64,000 bases of DNA from contig JACKMU010000005.1 in the NCBI GenBank assembly GCA_024235215.1, positions 1 through 64,000 of the forward strand. The letters run 5' to 3'. The notes under the pieces are model-generated. The model ran no database searches, was not told the DNA's origin, and worked only from the letters and a program-made list of their open reading frames with translations. How positions within the stretch are numbered: the first letter of the stretch is position 1; the number at the start of each line of letters is the position of its first letter. Positions 25,104 to 37,100 of the stretch are shown one piece after another. The DNA comes from Chromatiaceae bacterium. GTDB taxonomy: Bacteria; Pseudomonadota; Gammaproteobacteria; Chromatiales; Chromatiaceae. A program made the position numbers and the translations under genes.

Positions 25104-28100
25104 TCAGTCGAACAGCAGCCAGACTGCATCTCTCTCGCGAATCTCTTCCGCCGGCCCCTTGAGGCGGGCGATCACCTCTTCCGCCCAGGGGTTGGTTGTC
25201 GGGGTAACGCTGTCGCCACTGTCGTCAAACAGCAGCTCCTCGATATCGACCAGATTGTCTGAACCATCGAGCGCCGGATCAACGGCCGACACCGTGGTCA
25301 CGCCTCCACCCGGGGTGACCGAGTAGCTAGACGAGTTGCCATCGAACAGTGCCACATCGTTGCCATTGCCGCCATCGAGTTGGTCGTCATCGCCGCTGCC
25401 GATCAGCAGATCGTTGCCGTTACCGCCTCCGATCTGGTCATTGTCTTCTCCCCCGATCAGCAGGTCATCACCGCCACCGCCTTTCAGGCTATCCTCACCA
25501 CGACCGCCGAAGATCATAAACGGAAGCAGTACATCGTCTGCGATGCTGACACTATCGTTGCCGTCACCGGCAAACACGACCGCTCCGGTCACACCGGTGA
25601 GATCGATCGTCTGTATGGCAGCGCCCAGGAAACTGGCGCTGACGTCGATCCGTTCACGCGTCGGATCGGAGAGGTTGCGTGTCACCGTGACAGTGTCCGC
25701 TTCACTGGTACCGACGATATGCAGCACCCCGTCGTGCACCGCGACACCGGTGACGAACGCGACAGTTTCAGCCGCATCCACGTCGGCATCGCTATCGGCG
25801 ACAGTGACATTGACCTGATAGACTCCCGCCTCTGAATAGGTATGGCGCCCGAAGAAACTGCCCTGGCCACTCCCTTGTGTCAAGGCGGCGACCGTGGTGG
25901 TGCCGTCACCCCAGTCGATCATCACCTGATGGGTATCGGTGGTGCCGAGATCGGTGAAGCTGCCCTGGATCATCGCGGTGCCACCAGCGGCGATTGCGCC
26001 CACCTCCGATTCGCCTGAACCGCTGCCCGCAGACGGAGCGACCGTCTGGCCGTAATAACCCATGAGCGCGTAGAGGTCGGTGTAATCGACTACGCCGTCT
26101 CCGTTCAGGTCGGAAGCCGCAATCAGCGGATTGCTGGCCGGATCACCGCCAAAGCTGCTGGCGACGATAGAGAGATCGTACAGATTGATCACATTGTCGC
26201 CATTCAGATCCGGCAACGGTGCTGCGCCGATGGAGAGCGCACCAAGTTCAGGTGCCGCATTCAGGATCTGCACATTCAACTGCGCTGCGTTGAGCAACGT
26301 CTGAGCACCCACTTCGACATCTACCGTCACCTGGTAGTTGAACTGGCCATCGCTGAAGGTGTGTTCGACCACACCACTGCTGGTGAATGTCTGCACGCTG
26401 CCGTCACCCCAGTCGACGATATACCGGTCGACCGGGATGATACCTGAATTCGAGCCGGGATCGATCAGATCACCGAGATGCAGCGCGTACGGAGTGCCTT
26501 CGAGCGTGCTGGCGTCACCCTGCACCAGCAACGTGGGTGGCACCTCGTTGACACGCACCACCTGGGTGGCGACATCCTCGAAGGTGCCGTCATCCGCATC
26601 GACCAGATCGACCGCAATGGTAAACTCCTCGCTGCCGCTGACATTTCGATAGATATGTGTCACCGCGCCTGGTGCCGTATAGCTCTCCACCTCACCGTCG
26701 CCCCAGTCGACCACGAACTGCTGTATCTGGTCTGCCCCCGGATCACTCGGTGGTGCCAGTGTCAAGGTGTAGAGCTCACCCTCGTTGACCGATGCATTAC
26801 CGCTGATCTGCAGCGCAGGAGGAACATTGCGCACCTCCACCGCAAGCGTGCTGGCGTTGAGGAAGCTGCCATCCTCATCGGTCAGCAGCAGCGTAATGGT
26901 GTGCTGCGCATCACCGTCGGCATAGATGTGGTTGACATTCAGGGTGGGGATGAAACCGTTGGCATCCGCCGCCGGTGCTGCCACCGTCTGCACCGCAGTG
27001 CCATCACCCCAGTCGATCGTGTATTCGAACACCGTATCCGACCCCGGATCGGTCGGCGGCAGAATCTCCAGTACAAAGTTGGCGCCCTCGTTGACCGCAA
27101 CCGGTCCCTCCGGAGTTGCTGCAGGTCCGGCAAGCAGCGCCGGGGAGGTGCCGATACCTGCCAGTTCGCTGGTGGGAGCGACATTCTCCACGGTCACAGC
27201 GAGCGATGCGACATAACTGCCATCCTCGTCGGTCGCAGTGGCCACGATCTGGTACTGGCCACCGGCACTGTCGTCGGCATACTGGTGTGACGCCGACTTG
27301 GCGCTGCCGGGTACGTTGACGGAAGTGCCGTCGCCCCAATCGATATGCCAGTTGCTGATTGTATCGCTACCCGGATCCGTGGCCGCCAGGGTCAGCAGAT
27401 AACCACCCCCCTCGTCGATGGTCGCCGGACCGGAGAGCGTGAGCGTTGGCGCCGCATTGGCCACGTTGACCGCTTTGGTCGCAACATAGATCCCGTCCTC
27501 ATCCTGCGCGGTGATGCTGATGGTCAGCGCACCGTTATCGGCAAACAGATGCGTCAGCGTAGCGGTCGCAGCATTCACTACTTCACTGCTGCCATCACCC
27601 CAGTTGACCTTCCACTTGGTGATGGTGTCGTTACCCGGATCGGTAGCACTCAGATCCAGTGTATAGAGATCGCCCTCGGTGGCCGTATCCGCGCCGGAAA
27701 TATTCAGCGTCGGTGCCACCTCCAACACACGAATCCCGGTAAACGCCTCGAAACTGCCGCCATCCTTGTCGCTGATCACCGCACGTACCGTCCGTGTACC
27801 GGCATCGTTGAGCAGACCGAGCGGCACACTGACCGTCGCCTCACTGGAGCCGGTTATTTCAAAAGTACCGTCATTATCGAAATCATAGGCGTAAGTGAAT
27901 CCAGCCGCCTGATCAGCAGCGGAGGGATCCCGCTGATCGATGAAACTGACCGTCGCCGATTCACCCTCGACGATCGGCAGGCCCGGATTCAGTGTCGAGT
28001 TGACCAGACGTGCCGTTGGCGCACTGTTGATTAGTGAGAGATCGGCGCTGCCGACGGCGCTGTCGACACCGGGACCACCGGCTCCACTACCGTATGAGAC

Positions 28101-31100
28101 CTGTACAGCAATCGGATAGTCGGCATCACCATCATCTATGCCGAGCGCGCTGAGTTCTGCAGCAAGCAGCATGATATCGGCTCCGTTGACTGTACCGAAG
28201 CTGGCTTCGTCACCGAAAGCACCATCGCCGTCGAGATCCCAGGTGAACGAAGTCGGGGTGCCGGCGACATTCGCCCGCAGGGTGACGCCCTCCCCTTCTT
28301 TGATCTGCAGACTGACCGTGCTGCCGACACGGGAGATCACCGGAATCGGAGGCTGCACCGTCACAGTCGGGCCGGCCGCTGTGTAGTCCGTGATTGCCGG
28401 GTCGCTGGCAAAACTGCCGCTGCCATCTTCATCGGTTGCCACCACCACCGGCGTAAAGCTGCCGGTCGTCTGATAGGTATGACTGGCGGAGGTGGCATCA
28501 CTGGCATAGATCTCTCGTGCCGAGCCGTCACCCCAGTCGACCTCCCAACGGGTGACGCGGTCGTCACCGGGATCGGTCGCAGCGAAATCAAGTTGGTAGG
28601 GCACACCGACGATCCCCGTCGCCGCACCACTGGTGGTGATTGCCGGTGGGGTGTTGGAGATGCTGAGCAGGCCGGTGTCGGCTGCCAGATTGCCAGCACT
28701 GTCGATCACCTCGAGCGTGATCTCGTAGTCACCGTCGTCGTCGATACCGAGCGCCGTCAACGCTGCCCAGGAGAGGTTGGGGTTCAGACCGACCGCATCA
28801 CCGAACACACCGTCCCCGTTCAGATCCCAGCGCGTGGAGACGATCGTGGTATTGGTCGCCGCTGTGGCAATAGCGGAGAGCAGCAGATCTGCGCCCTCTG
28901 CAATGCTGTACGGCCCGTTGACATCCGCTTCGGATGGGTCGAAACCGGGGATCGCCTCAATACTCTGATAGCTGACAGTTCCGAGCAGCGGGGAGTTGGC
29001 CTTGATCGTGCCATCCGGCAGATTGATCAGATTGTTCGGGTGATCGGTCTCGATCGCGAAGCTGCCGACACTGAACAACAGGGTGTCGTTGTCACCCTCA
29101 CCGCCGTCGAGCGTAATCGCTGCCGATACCGGCAATTTCTCACCGGCGATCTGCACCTCGTCGTCATCGTCGCCGAGATCCAGGGTGACCAGGTTACCGG
29201 CTGCGAGTTCGCGAATGTTGACGTTATCCCTGCCGTCACCGGTGGCAATGGTCAGCGTGGCGCTACCGGATGTCACCGAACGGGCGGTGACCCGGTCCTC
29301 ACCGATACCGGTCGTCACCTGGGTTTCCGCTCCGATATTCAGCAGATCGACTGTATTGAAGCCATCACCGGCATCGATGGTCAACCTGTTCACGCTGGCC
29401 GCATTGATCTGACTGATCGCGTCGTCGGCCGATCCGAACTCCAGTCCAAGTATCTCGACCGCCTCATGCTTGACCACCAGCGGTACCGAATCGCCGGTGA
29501 TGAGCGCGCGCGAAAAGGCGCTGATGCCGCCGTTGGTAAGACCGAGACCACTCTCGGTGGCCACATAGACCTTGCCGTCGGCAGCAGTGGTGAGACCTGC
29601 GGGCGCTTCCAGGCCGACACGACCGCGCAGTACCTGGGCAAACTGCAGCTCACCACTGCTCGCGTTCCGTTCGAACACCGCAAGCGAGCGACCACTGCCA
29701 CCGGTGACATAGACGAAGGCATTGTCGCTGGAACCGACGACATCATTGGCACCGGCAAGCCCGCGAATACCATCCTCTCCTTCCACCAGGGTCTGGAGCA
29801 GAGACAGCGCACCGCTCCCCGCAGTGCGTGTGAAAATGGCCAGCCTCCCCTCCTCCCCGGTCACATAGAGGAAAGATTCATCCTGGCTCAGTGCCACCGC
29901 GCTGGCCTGATTGATGCCAAGCGCATTCAGGTCGATGCTCTGCTGGAAGATCGCGGAACCGAATCGGGCGCGCTCGCTGACGGTGAGCCTATCGTTGAGC
30001 GCATCCACCGCATAGACGCTGGCGCCGTCCGCACTCACAGCCAGATCATCGAAGTTCAGACCTGAGGCGAACCCGCTGGAGAGAGAGAGCGAACCATTGG
30101 CTGCGCGATTGAACACGACACCGCCGCCATCGCCGGCAACCACCAGTGTGCCACCGTCTGCGCTGATTGCCATCGTGTCGTACAGATCGAAGTTGAAGGC
30201 GGTGCCATTGGTGCCCGCGAAGGTGAGATCACCGGTCGCGATGTCACGATCGAAGATCGCGATGCGGCGATCGTCTCCGCCGCTGACATAGACGTTGCGG
30301 CCATCCGGGCTGACCACGACCGCGCTGGCACCAGCCAGTCCATCCACCCCGTCAATGCCATCCTTGAAAAACTGCCGCTGGCCGAGATCACCGGCATTGG
30401 CAACGACCAGTGCCTGTTCAGCGGTGTTGATCGCATAGAGCTCCCCGCCATCCGGGCTGACCGCAACAGCCTGCAGACCAGCAAGCTCTGCAGCGTTGCT
30501 GACCACCGGTCGCGGTGCGGTGATGAAGGCAACTTCACCGTCGCGCAGCAGATCGGCATCGATCCCCTTGACATTACCGGCCACCGAAGCATTGATGCGG
30601 TCACTGGTGTTGACCCCGCCCGGATCCGTGTCCGGAATCAGGGTTGCCCAGATCGCCCCGGGGGCGAGTCCATCCAGCAGCATCGGGTCGCCGGATCCGC
30701 CGAACAGTGAATCAGTGGTGTAACCACCGGTCTGCAGGGTGGCCGCATAGGCACTGGATGCGCTGTTGACCACGCCGAGCATCGGGTTGTCGAGCACCAC
30801 ATCCGACAGGTTGATGAACAGCAGCATATCGTGATGGGTATAGTCGACAGCATAGCCCGCCGGGCCGACATCGAGTCGTACCACCGCTGCCAACACATCG
30901 GGATCCGGGTTCTCCAGCGGATCGACCAGTCCGGGGATAAGCGCCTCGATGTCGTTCAGCGATACCGTGCCATTGAGCAGTCCGTAGGCTTCTGCACCAC
31001 CGGCAAGATCGGCGATCAGCGGTGTCGACACTGTCCCCAGAATAAACGGGTTGCTCTCTTTCGGACCAGCCGTGGCGGAGATCGAGTAGGATTGCGCACC

Positions 31101-34100
31101 CGCGCTGGTCGGGGTCCCGCCTCCGACATTGCTCTGGAAGATGACCCTGCCGTCTGCTCCTTCGGGTGCCACCGACAGCAGCTGCTGGGCACCGCCGCCG
31201 ATGGCGTAGGTCAACGAGATACCGCCATAGCCAGTGCGTTCGTAATAGAAGACCGTAATACTATGGTTTCCGGCAGAAAGTGTTCGTGTAGAGTCCTTCG
31301 TCTGGAAGCCATGATCGCCCCAGTTATCCACCACCAGGCTGCCATCGATCCACAACTGTGAACCGTCATCACTGCCGAGGAAGAACCTGACGGTCTGGGT
31401 TGAGTCGACACGAATGGTACCGTCATAACGCACATAGAAGTTGTCGGACACCGTCCGGTTGAGGAAATTGCCGGAGCTGTTGCCTTCGTAGATATGGGGA
31501 ACATTGGTTACGACGGTAGAGGCTCCCGATGTATCCAGACTGTTCCAATAACGTGCGGTCAGTCCGCTCCCGGTAATCTTCACCAGCGGATCGTCGGCAC
31601 CCACCCCACCGGAGGTATCGACAGTGGCACCACCGGCTTCGACCACCGAACCGGCCAGCTTGACCGTGCCACCGGCACCACCGCCACCCGCAGCACCATA
31701 GCCTCCAGCACCGCCGGTGCCACCATCGCCGCCGGCGCCGCCTTCACCCCCATTGTCACCCCCATCCCGACGCCCATCTCCCTCATCGCCGAGATTTCCT
31801 GCTGCACCACCATTGGGCGCACCGCCATTCCCACCGCGCGCGGCCAGTTCAGCGTTCGCGCCAACAGTGATGCGGCCCGCTGCGAGCACTTCGAACGCAC
31901 CGCCGCCACCGCCGCCGTCGCCGCCGTAACCACCTTCACCGCCGCTGCCGCCAAAGCCGCCACCGCCGCCGCCGTCACCGCCGAAGACACTACCTGCAAA
32001 GGAGTAAGCACCACCGCCACCGCCACCGCCGCCGCCACCACCACCGCGGCCACCACCGCCACCGGCACCACCACCGCCACCGCCGCTGCCGCCGCTGATC
32101 GTACTGCCTGTACCGGTGTTCGACCCGGCGGTGCCAGCCAGGCCGGCATCACCACCACCGGCGTCACTGCCGCGATCACCGGCGGTACCATCTCCGGAAT
32201 CGTCAGAGCCCTCTTCACCGCCCTCACCGCCACTGGCACCGTTGCCTTCGATACCTCCGGCGCCACCGGTCCCGGCGCCAGTACTGTTGATGCCAGTGAG
32301 ACCGCTTCCGCCGGGTCCACCTTCGTCGCCGGAGGAGCCGGCACCGCCGTCACCACCACCGCCACCGGAACTCGAACCCTCGAAACCGCTGCCAGCTTCG
32401 CCGCCACCGCCGCCGCCGCCACCACCGGCGTTGGTTCCGGAACCGCTCAGACCGTCGGATCCGTTGCCGGATTCACCGGCACCGCCGCCTTCACCACCGG
32501 CGCCGGTGCCGGTGCCGCTGCTGCCACCGCTGGCGCCGTCACCATTCTCCGAGCCACCGGCGCTGCCGTTGCCGCCGTCCGTACCGCCGGTACCACCCGA
32601 GCCGTCCTCACCCCCGATGCCGCCGGTACCACCACCGGCGCCGGCAGTCCGGTCGTTGGCGGAGAGATCGAAGTCCACATTGGCGCCGATAAAAATGTTG
32701 TTACCGCCGAACAGCGACAGGCCGTTGCTGCCGGTCGCGGTGACCCTGATGCCGTCCGAGATCAACAGATCGCCGGCAATCCGGAACTGGGTGATGCCGC
32801 TGCCGATGAAATCCCCGAACACACCGAGCGCCGCAGCGGCAGCGTTGGTCGTCGCGCTGGTGATATAGGCGTCGATGCCATTGTCGAAGACATTGTCACG
32901 GTCCTGGTCGACGAAGATGTACCCACTGGCCAGGCGCGCGGTCGACGTGTTGAAACTGGTGTTTGCCGCAATCCGGTAGAGCGGCACTGTGCCCGGAACC
33001 GGTGCGGCAGTGCCGGTCGGCAACAGACTGACGGCGATGATATTGTCCACCAGCAGGTTACCGCCAGTAGCCGGATCACCGGCAAGCCAGGAAACGCTGC
33101 GCAGTGCGGTGAATGTGTCCGGCAGGTCGATTTGCACGAAACCGGTTCCACCCTCGACCTCGATGGCCGGGGAGGTGGTAACCGTATCGCCGTTGAGCGT
33201 CGTACCGGTCAGCGTGATGCTGTGTGTGCCGGCATCAAGCGAAGCCAACGAAATGGAATAGAGTGCGAAGCCGTTGCCGTTCTCTTCGGTCAGCGTGAAG
33301 GTGTCCGCGGGATCGGCAGCCTCGGCCGCGGCACTCAACAGGTCGTTGCGCAGGATGGTGCCCGTGCTAGACAGTCTGAAGCCATCCTCGACATACTCGG
33401 AGACGTTGTTCAATCCCAGCGGATCGAGATCGTCGAAATCGACCACATTGGTGAAATTGGCGAAAGTACCCACGCCGGCGGATTCGAGCACCACGTCACC
33501 GAGTTCCAACACCACCCGGTCGGCGTCGATGGTTGCATCGACCGGTCGTGCCAGCTCCTCGAAATCGAGACTGTCGTTGGACGAACCGGCGCGGATGAAG
33601 ATCTCGTCAGGCCCGTCGGTAAAGAGCAGATCTGCGCCGTTGCCGCTGAGCACGCCGGAACGGACCGCCCAATCGACCGGGTCGGTGTTGCTACGGTTGT
33701 CTACCACGAGTGACTCGACATCGATCTGCAGATCGCTGATCAGGTTGGCATAACGCGGTGCATCAGGTGCACCCTCGATCGCGACGATCACTCTGTCAAA
33801 ACCGCTGTCACCGGTGATCTGCGTGGCGCCGCCGATCTGTCGGATGGTCACCTCATCATCACCGCCATTGCCATCCACTGTGAGTGCCATACCCGCAATG
33901 GCCTGGTCGATCGTGACCAGATCGCTGTTGGCACCGAGTTCGAACTGCACCTGTTCGAAGTCGGCGAACTCGACGTCACCGATGGGACCCAGATTGGTGA
34001 GCAGGCCATTGCTACCCTGCTGACCCAGTTCCGCACCCGCGGTAGGTGTGGTCAGATCGCTGATATCAAAAACAATCGTATCGGAACCGTTGCCGTTCGC

Positions 34101-37100
34101 GGCGTCGATGAACAGCCCCTGGCCAGCGAGAATCGTCGCCTGATCGGAACCGCCACCGAGATCGATAGTGGCGCCGGCAGTGGCGTTTTCGACCACCAAT
34201 TGGTCATCGCCACCGGTTGGGGTGGCATCGGTGGTGATCGTGGTATCGATCGCGGTATCGCGCAGCGTGATCCTCTCCTCCGTGTCTGCGAACTGGAGCG
34301 TGAGCGACGTGAAGTTGCTATAGCCGATGCGCGCACCCGCGCCCATTGCAAAACCGCTGATGCTGTCCGCGTCGATGAAACCCGGTATACCGGAAAGCGT
34401 GTTGGCGCGGTCGTCGACGATCAGGGTATTGGTGCCGGCAGCGCCGTTGAGTGCCAGCGCTGCCTCGATATCGACCAGTGCGCGCTCAGCGCCGCCCCGC
34501 GAATCCCCAACCGTGACATTGTCGTCGCCGCCGCGCAGATCGACATGGGTCTCGGTCAACAGATCCCAGACAAGCAGGCTGTCCGAACCGGGCCCGTCGC
34601 CGAGCGTAAGATTGACCCGGTTGGCGCCGGAGGTCTCCACCACCCGCTGGTCGTAGAAACCCGCTACCAGCGGATCGAAGACTCCCGGATTGCCGGCGCG
34701 CAGCTGATTGGCGGTCAACAGCCAGTCGCTCGATGCGACGTTGGACTCGTTGCGGAAATCGACCAGTTCTGTGTTGAAGGTGGTGACTCCGGGACCACCG
34801 GGCAAACCGACCGGCTTGCCGAACAGCGTCGCCGCAACGCTGTCCTGGCCGCCGCCCAGGTCGACGATCACCCGTCGCGTCAGGTCGGCAATCTCGGCGC
34901 GGTCGGCGCCAAGGCCGAGGCGCAATTCGACCTTCTCCACCTCGTTGCTGTAGCGCAGCGCGCCAGGTGCGGCCAGGCCAACCAGCGCAAAGACACCAAT
35001 CTGGGCCAGGTGATCAGCCACTTCGGCATGAGAATCGAAGATCAGGTGATCCTCTCCGAGGCCACCGATCACATCGAGATCGGCAGCGATACCAGCCACT
35101 GACCCATCCTTACCGACCGTGACGATGTTGTTGCCGTCATTGAGCTCGACGCGCGTCGGGCCAGCCAGCGTCTCCAACGCGATGTTGTCGTCGATTGAGC
35201 TGGCCAGGATCGCCACGCTGCCGGAAATGGTGCTGACGACGCGCAACTGGTTAGCGTCACCGGATTCGTCAAGCTGCAGCTGCAGGGATTCGATCTCGGA
35301 AAAACTCAGACGATCCTCGACCTGTCCGAAACCGGTTTCACTGCGCGACACCAGCAGATCGGTGGCAAACAGCTCCAGGCTGGCGACACCGTCCACCGAT
35401 TTGCCATCACCCTGAATCAGCAGGTTATCGCTGCCACTGCCACCCACCAGCGTGACATTGTCAAATACGCTGATCAGCGTATCGTTATCCTCGCCACCGA
35501 ACAGGCTCACCTGGATCAGGTCGGAGACGTCGATATTCTCAATGCCGGCGGAGACTTCCAGTATGTCGTCACCGGCCAGTCCCAGCACATCCAGACTGTC
35601 CTTGTCGGGTGAGCTGTTGATGATGAAGGCGCGACTGTCGCGGCCTGGAGTGTGATCGTGCAACTGCACCACCTCCTCCGACACCACACTGGTTGCACCC
35701 CCTTCCGGATCCACTCCAAGGTCGGTCTGATCGAAGTTGGCGAATACGCCTTCGACCGTCAGTCTGTCCGCCGCGCTGCTGCCGGTGAAGATGACCCGAT
35801 CGTTCTCGCTCACCGCGCCGTTGTCGTGAGCTGCGCTCAGGTCGATGGCCAGCAGTTCCACATCGGTGCCGGTCAGATCGCCGACCGTGATCAGGTCCGA
35901 GCCACCGCCTGCCGTGATCGAAATATTTTCGATGTTGTCGAGCAGCAGCCCGGCGACGGGATCGACGCCGTTGCCGGTCTCCAGCAGCACCTTCTGTGCT
36001 CCGGCATCCAACACCCTGGTGAGAGAGACGATGTCACCGGCTTCCACCGTGCCGACGCTGCCCGCCTGGTAAGAGCCTTGTGTGATGGTATAGCTGCCGC
36101 CAACCGTCACTTTGTCGGTATCGGAGAGACCCGCATCCTCGATAATCGTATCGTTGCCCTGGCCCGCCGCCCAGTCGTAGATATCGCTGCCGCTGCCGCC
36201 GATAGCGATGTCGTCCCCCAATCCCCCGTTGATGCGGTCGTCATCGGCACCCCCGCGCAGGGTATCGTCACCCTCCCCGCCATTCAGCTCATCGTCGCCG
36301 TCACCACCCTCCAGCAGATCGTCATTACTCCCACCGAAGAGGCGATCCTCGCCTTCATTGCCACGCAACATGGCAACACCGCTACCGGCATAAGAGAGCA
36401 CGTCGTTCCCGGTGCCACCGGAGAAGTCGACATCCGCCAGCACCTCGCTGTCGACGATGATCGAGTCCGAGCCGCTGCCGCCAAACGCGGAGATGCGTTT
36501 CACCCCGTCGAACCGCTGCTGTACCCGCTCCACCCGCTCGTTGCCTTCCATCACCAGGAATTTGACCAGCAGCGTCTCGCCCGCATTCGGGTCGTCCGGA
36601 TCGGTCAGCCCGAGCGAGGTGATATGAAACCCCTCGTTAATCTCGTTATCGACGCCCTGGCGGCCTGGCCCGGTATTCTTGCGCTGGTCTGCACTCCCGC
36701 CGGGTCCGTCGCCCATGAACAGGGTGAGATTACCATTGCCGTCGACCGCACCGATGGTCGGCGGGTTGAGTATCACCCCGGCCAGTACCGCTGCATCATC
36801 GAGCTGGAAGATATCGAAATCGAAGATCACCTCGTTCAACAGCGTCCAGGTTTTGTCGATCAGCACCACCTCCCAGGGACCGAACTTGAGCGTGGCCAGC
36901 ACGAACGCCTCGAAACCCGCGCGCAGCGCGCCGGAGGCGTTGAAGATGCCGAACGGATCAGCATGGGTGATCAGTTCGAGTTCACCCAAACGTACCCGAC
37001 CGTCGTAGGTGTAATCCCCGGTCGGGACTTCGGTTGGCAGGCCCAGCCGCAGATCGTTGACATAATCCGCCTGCGCATCATTCTGCGGATTGGGCAGATC

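Noticed and set aside
31494..33713. Very long open frame (739 codons) on the plus strand, Thr/Ala-rich
   Set aside because: It lies antisense to the glycine-rich part of the giant protein; GGC/GGT codons read as GCC/ACC on the other strand, which leaves frames open without selection.
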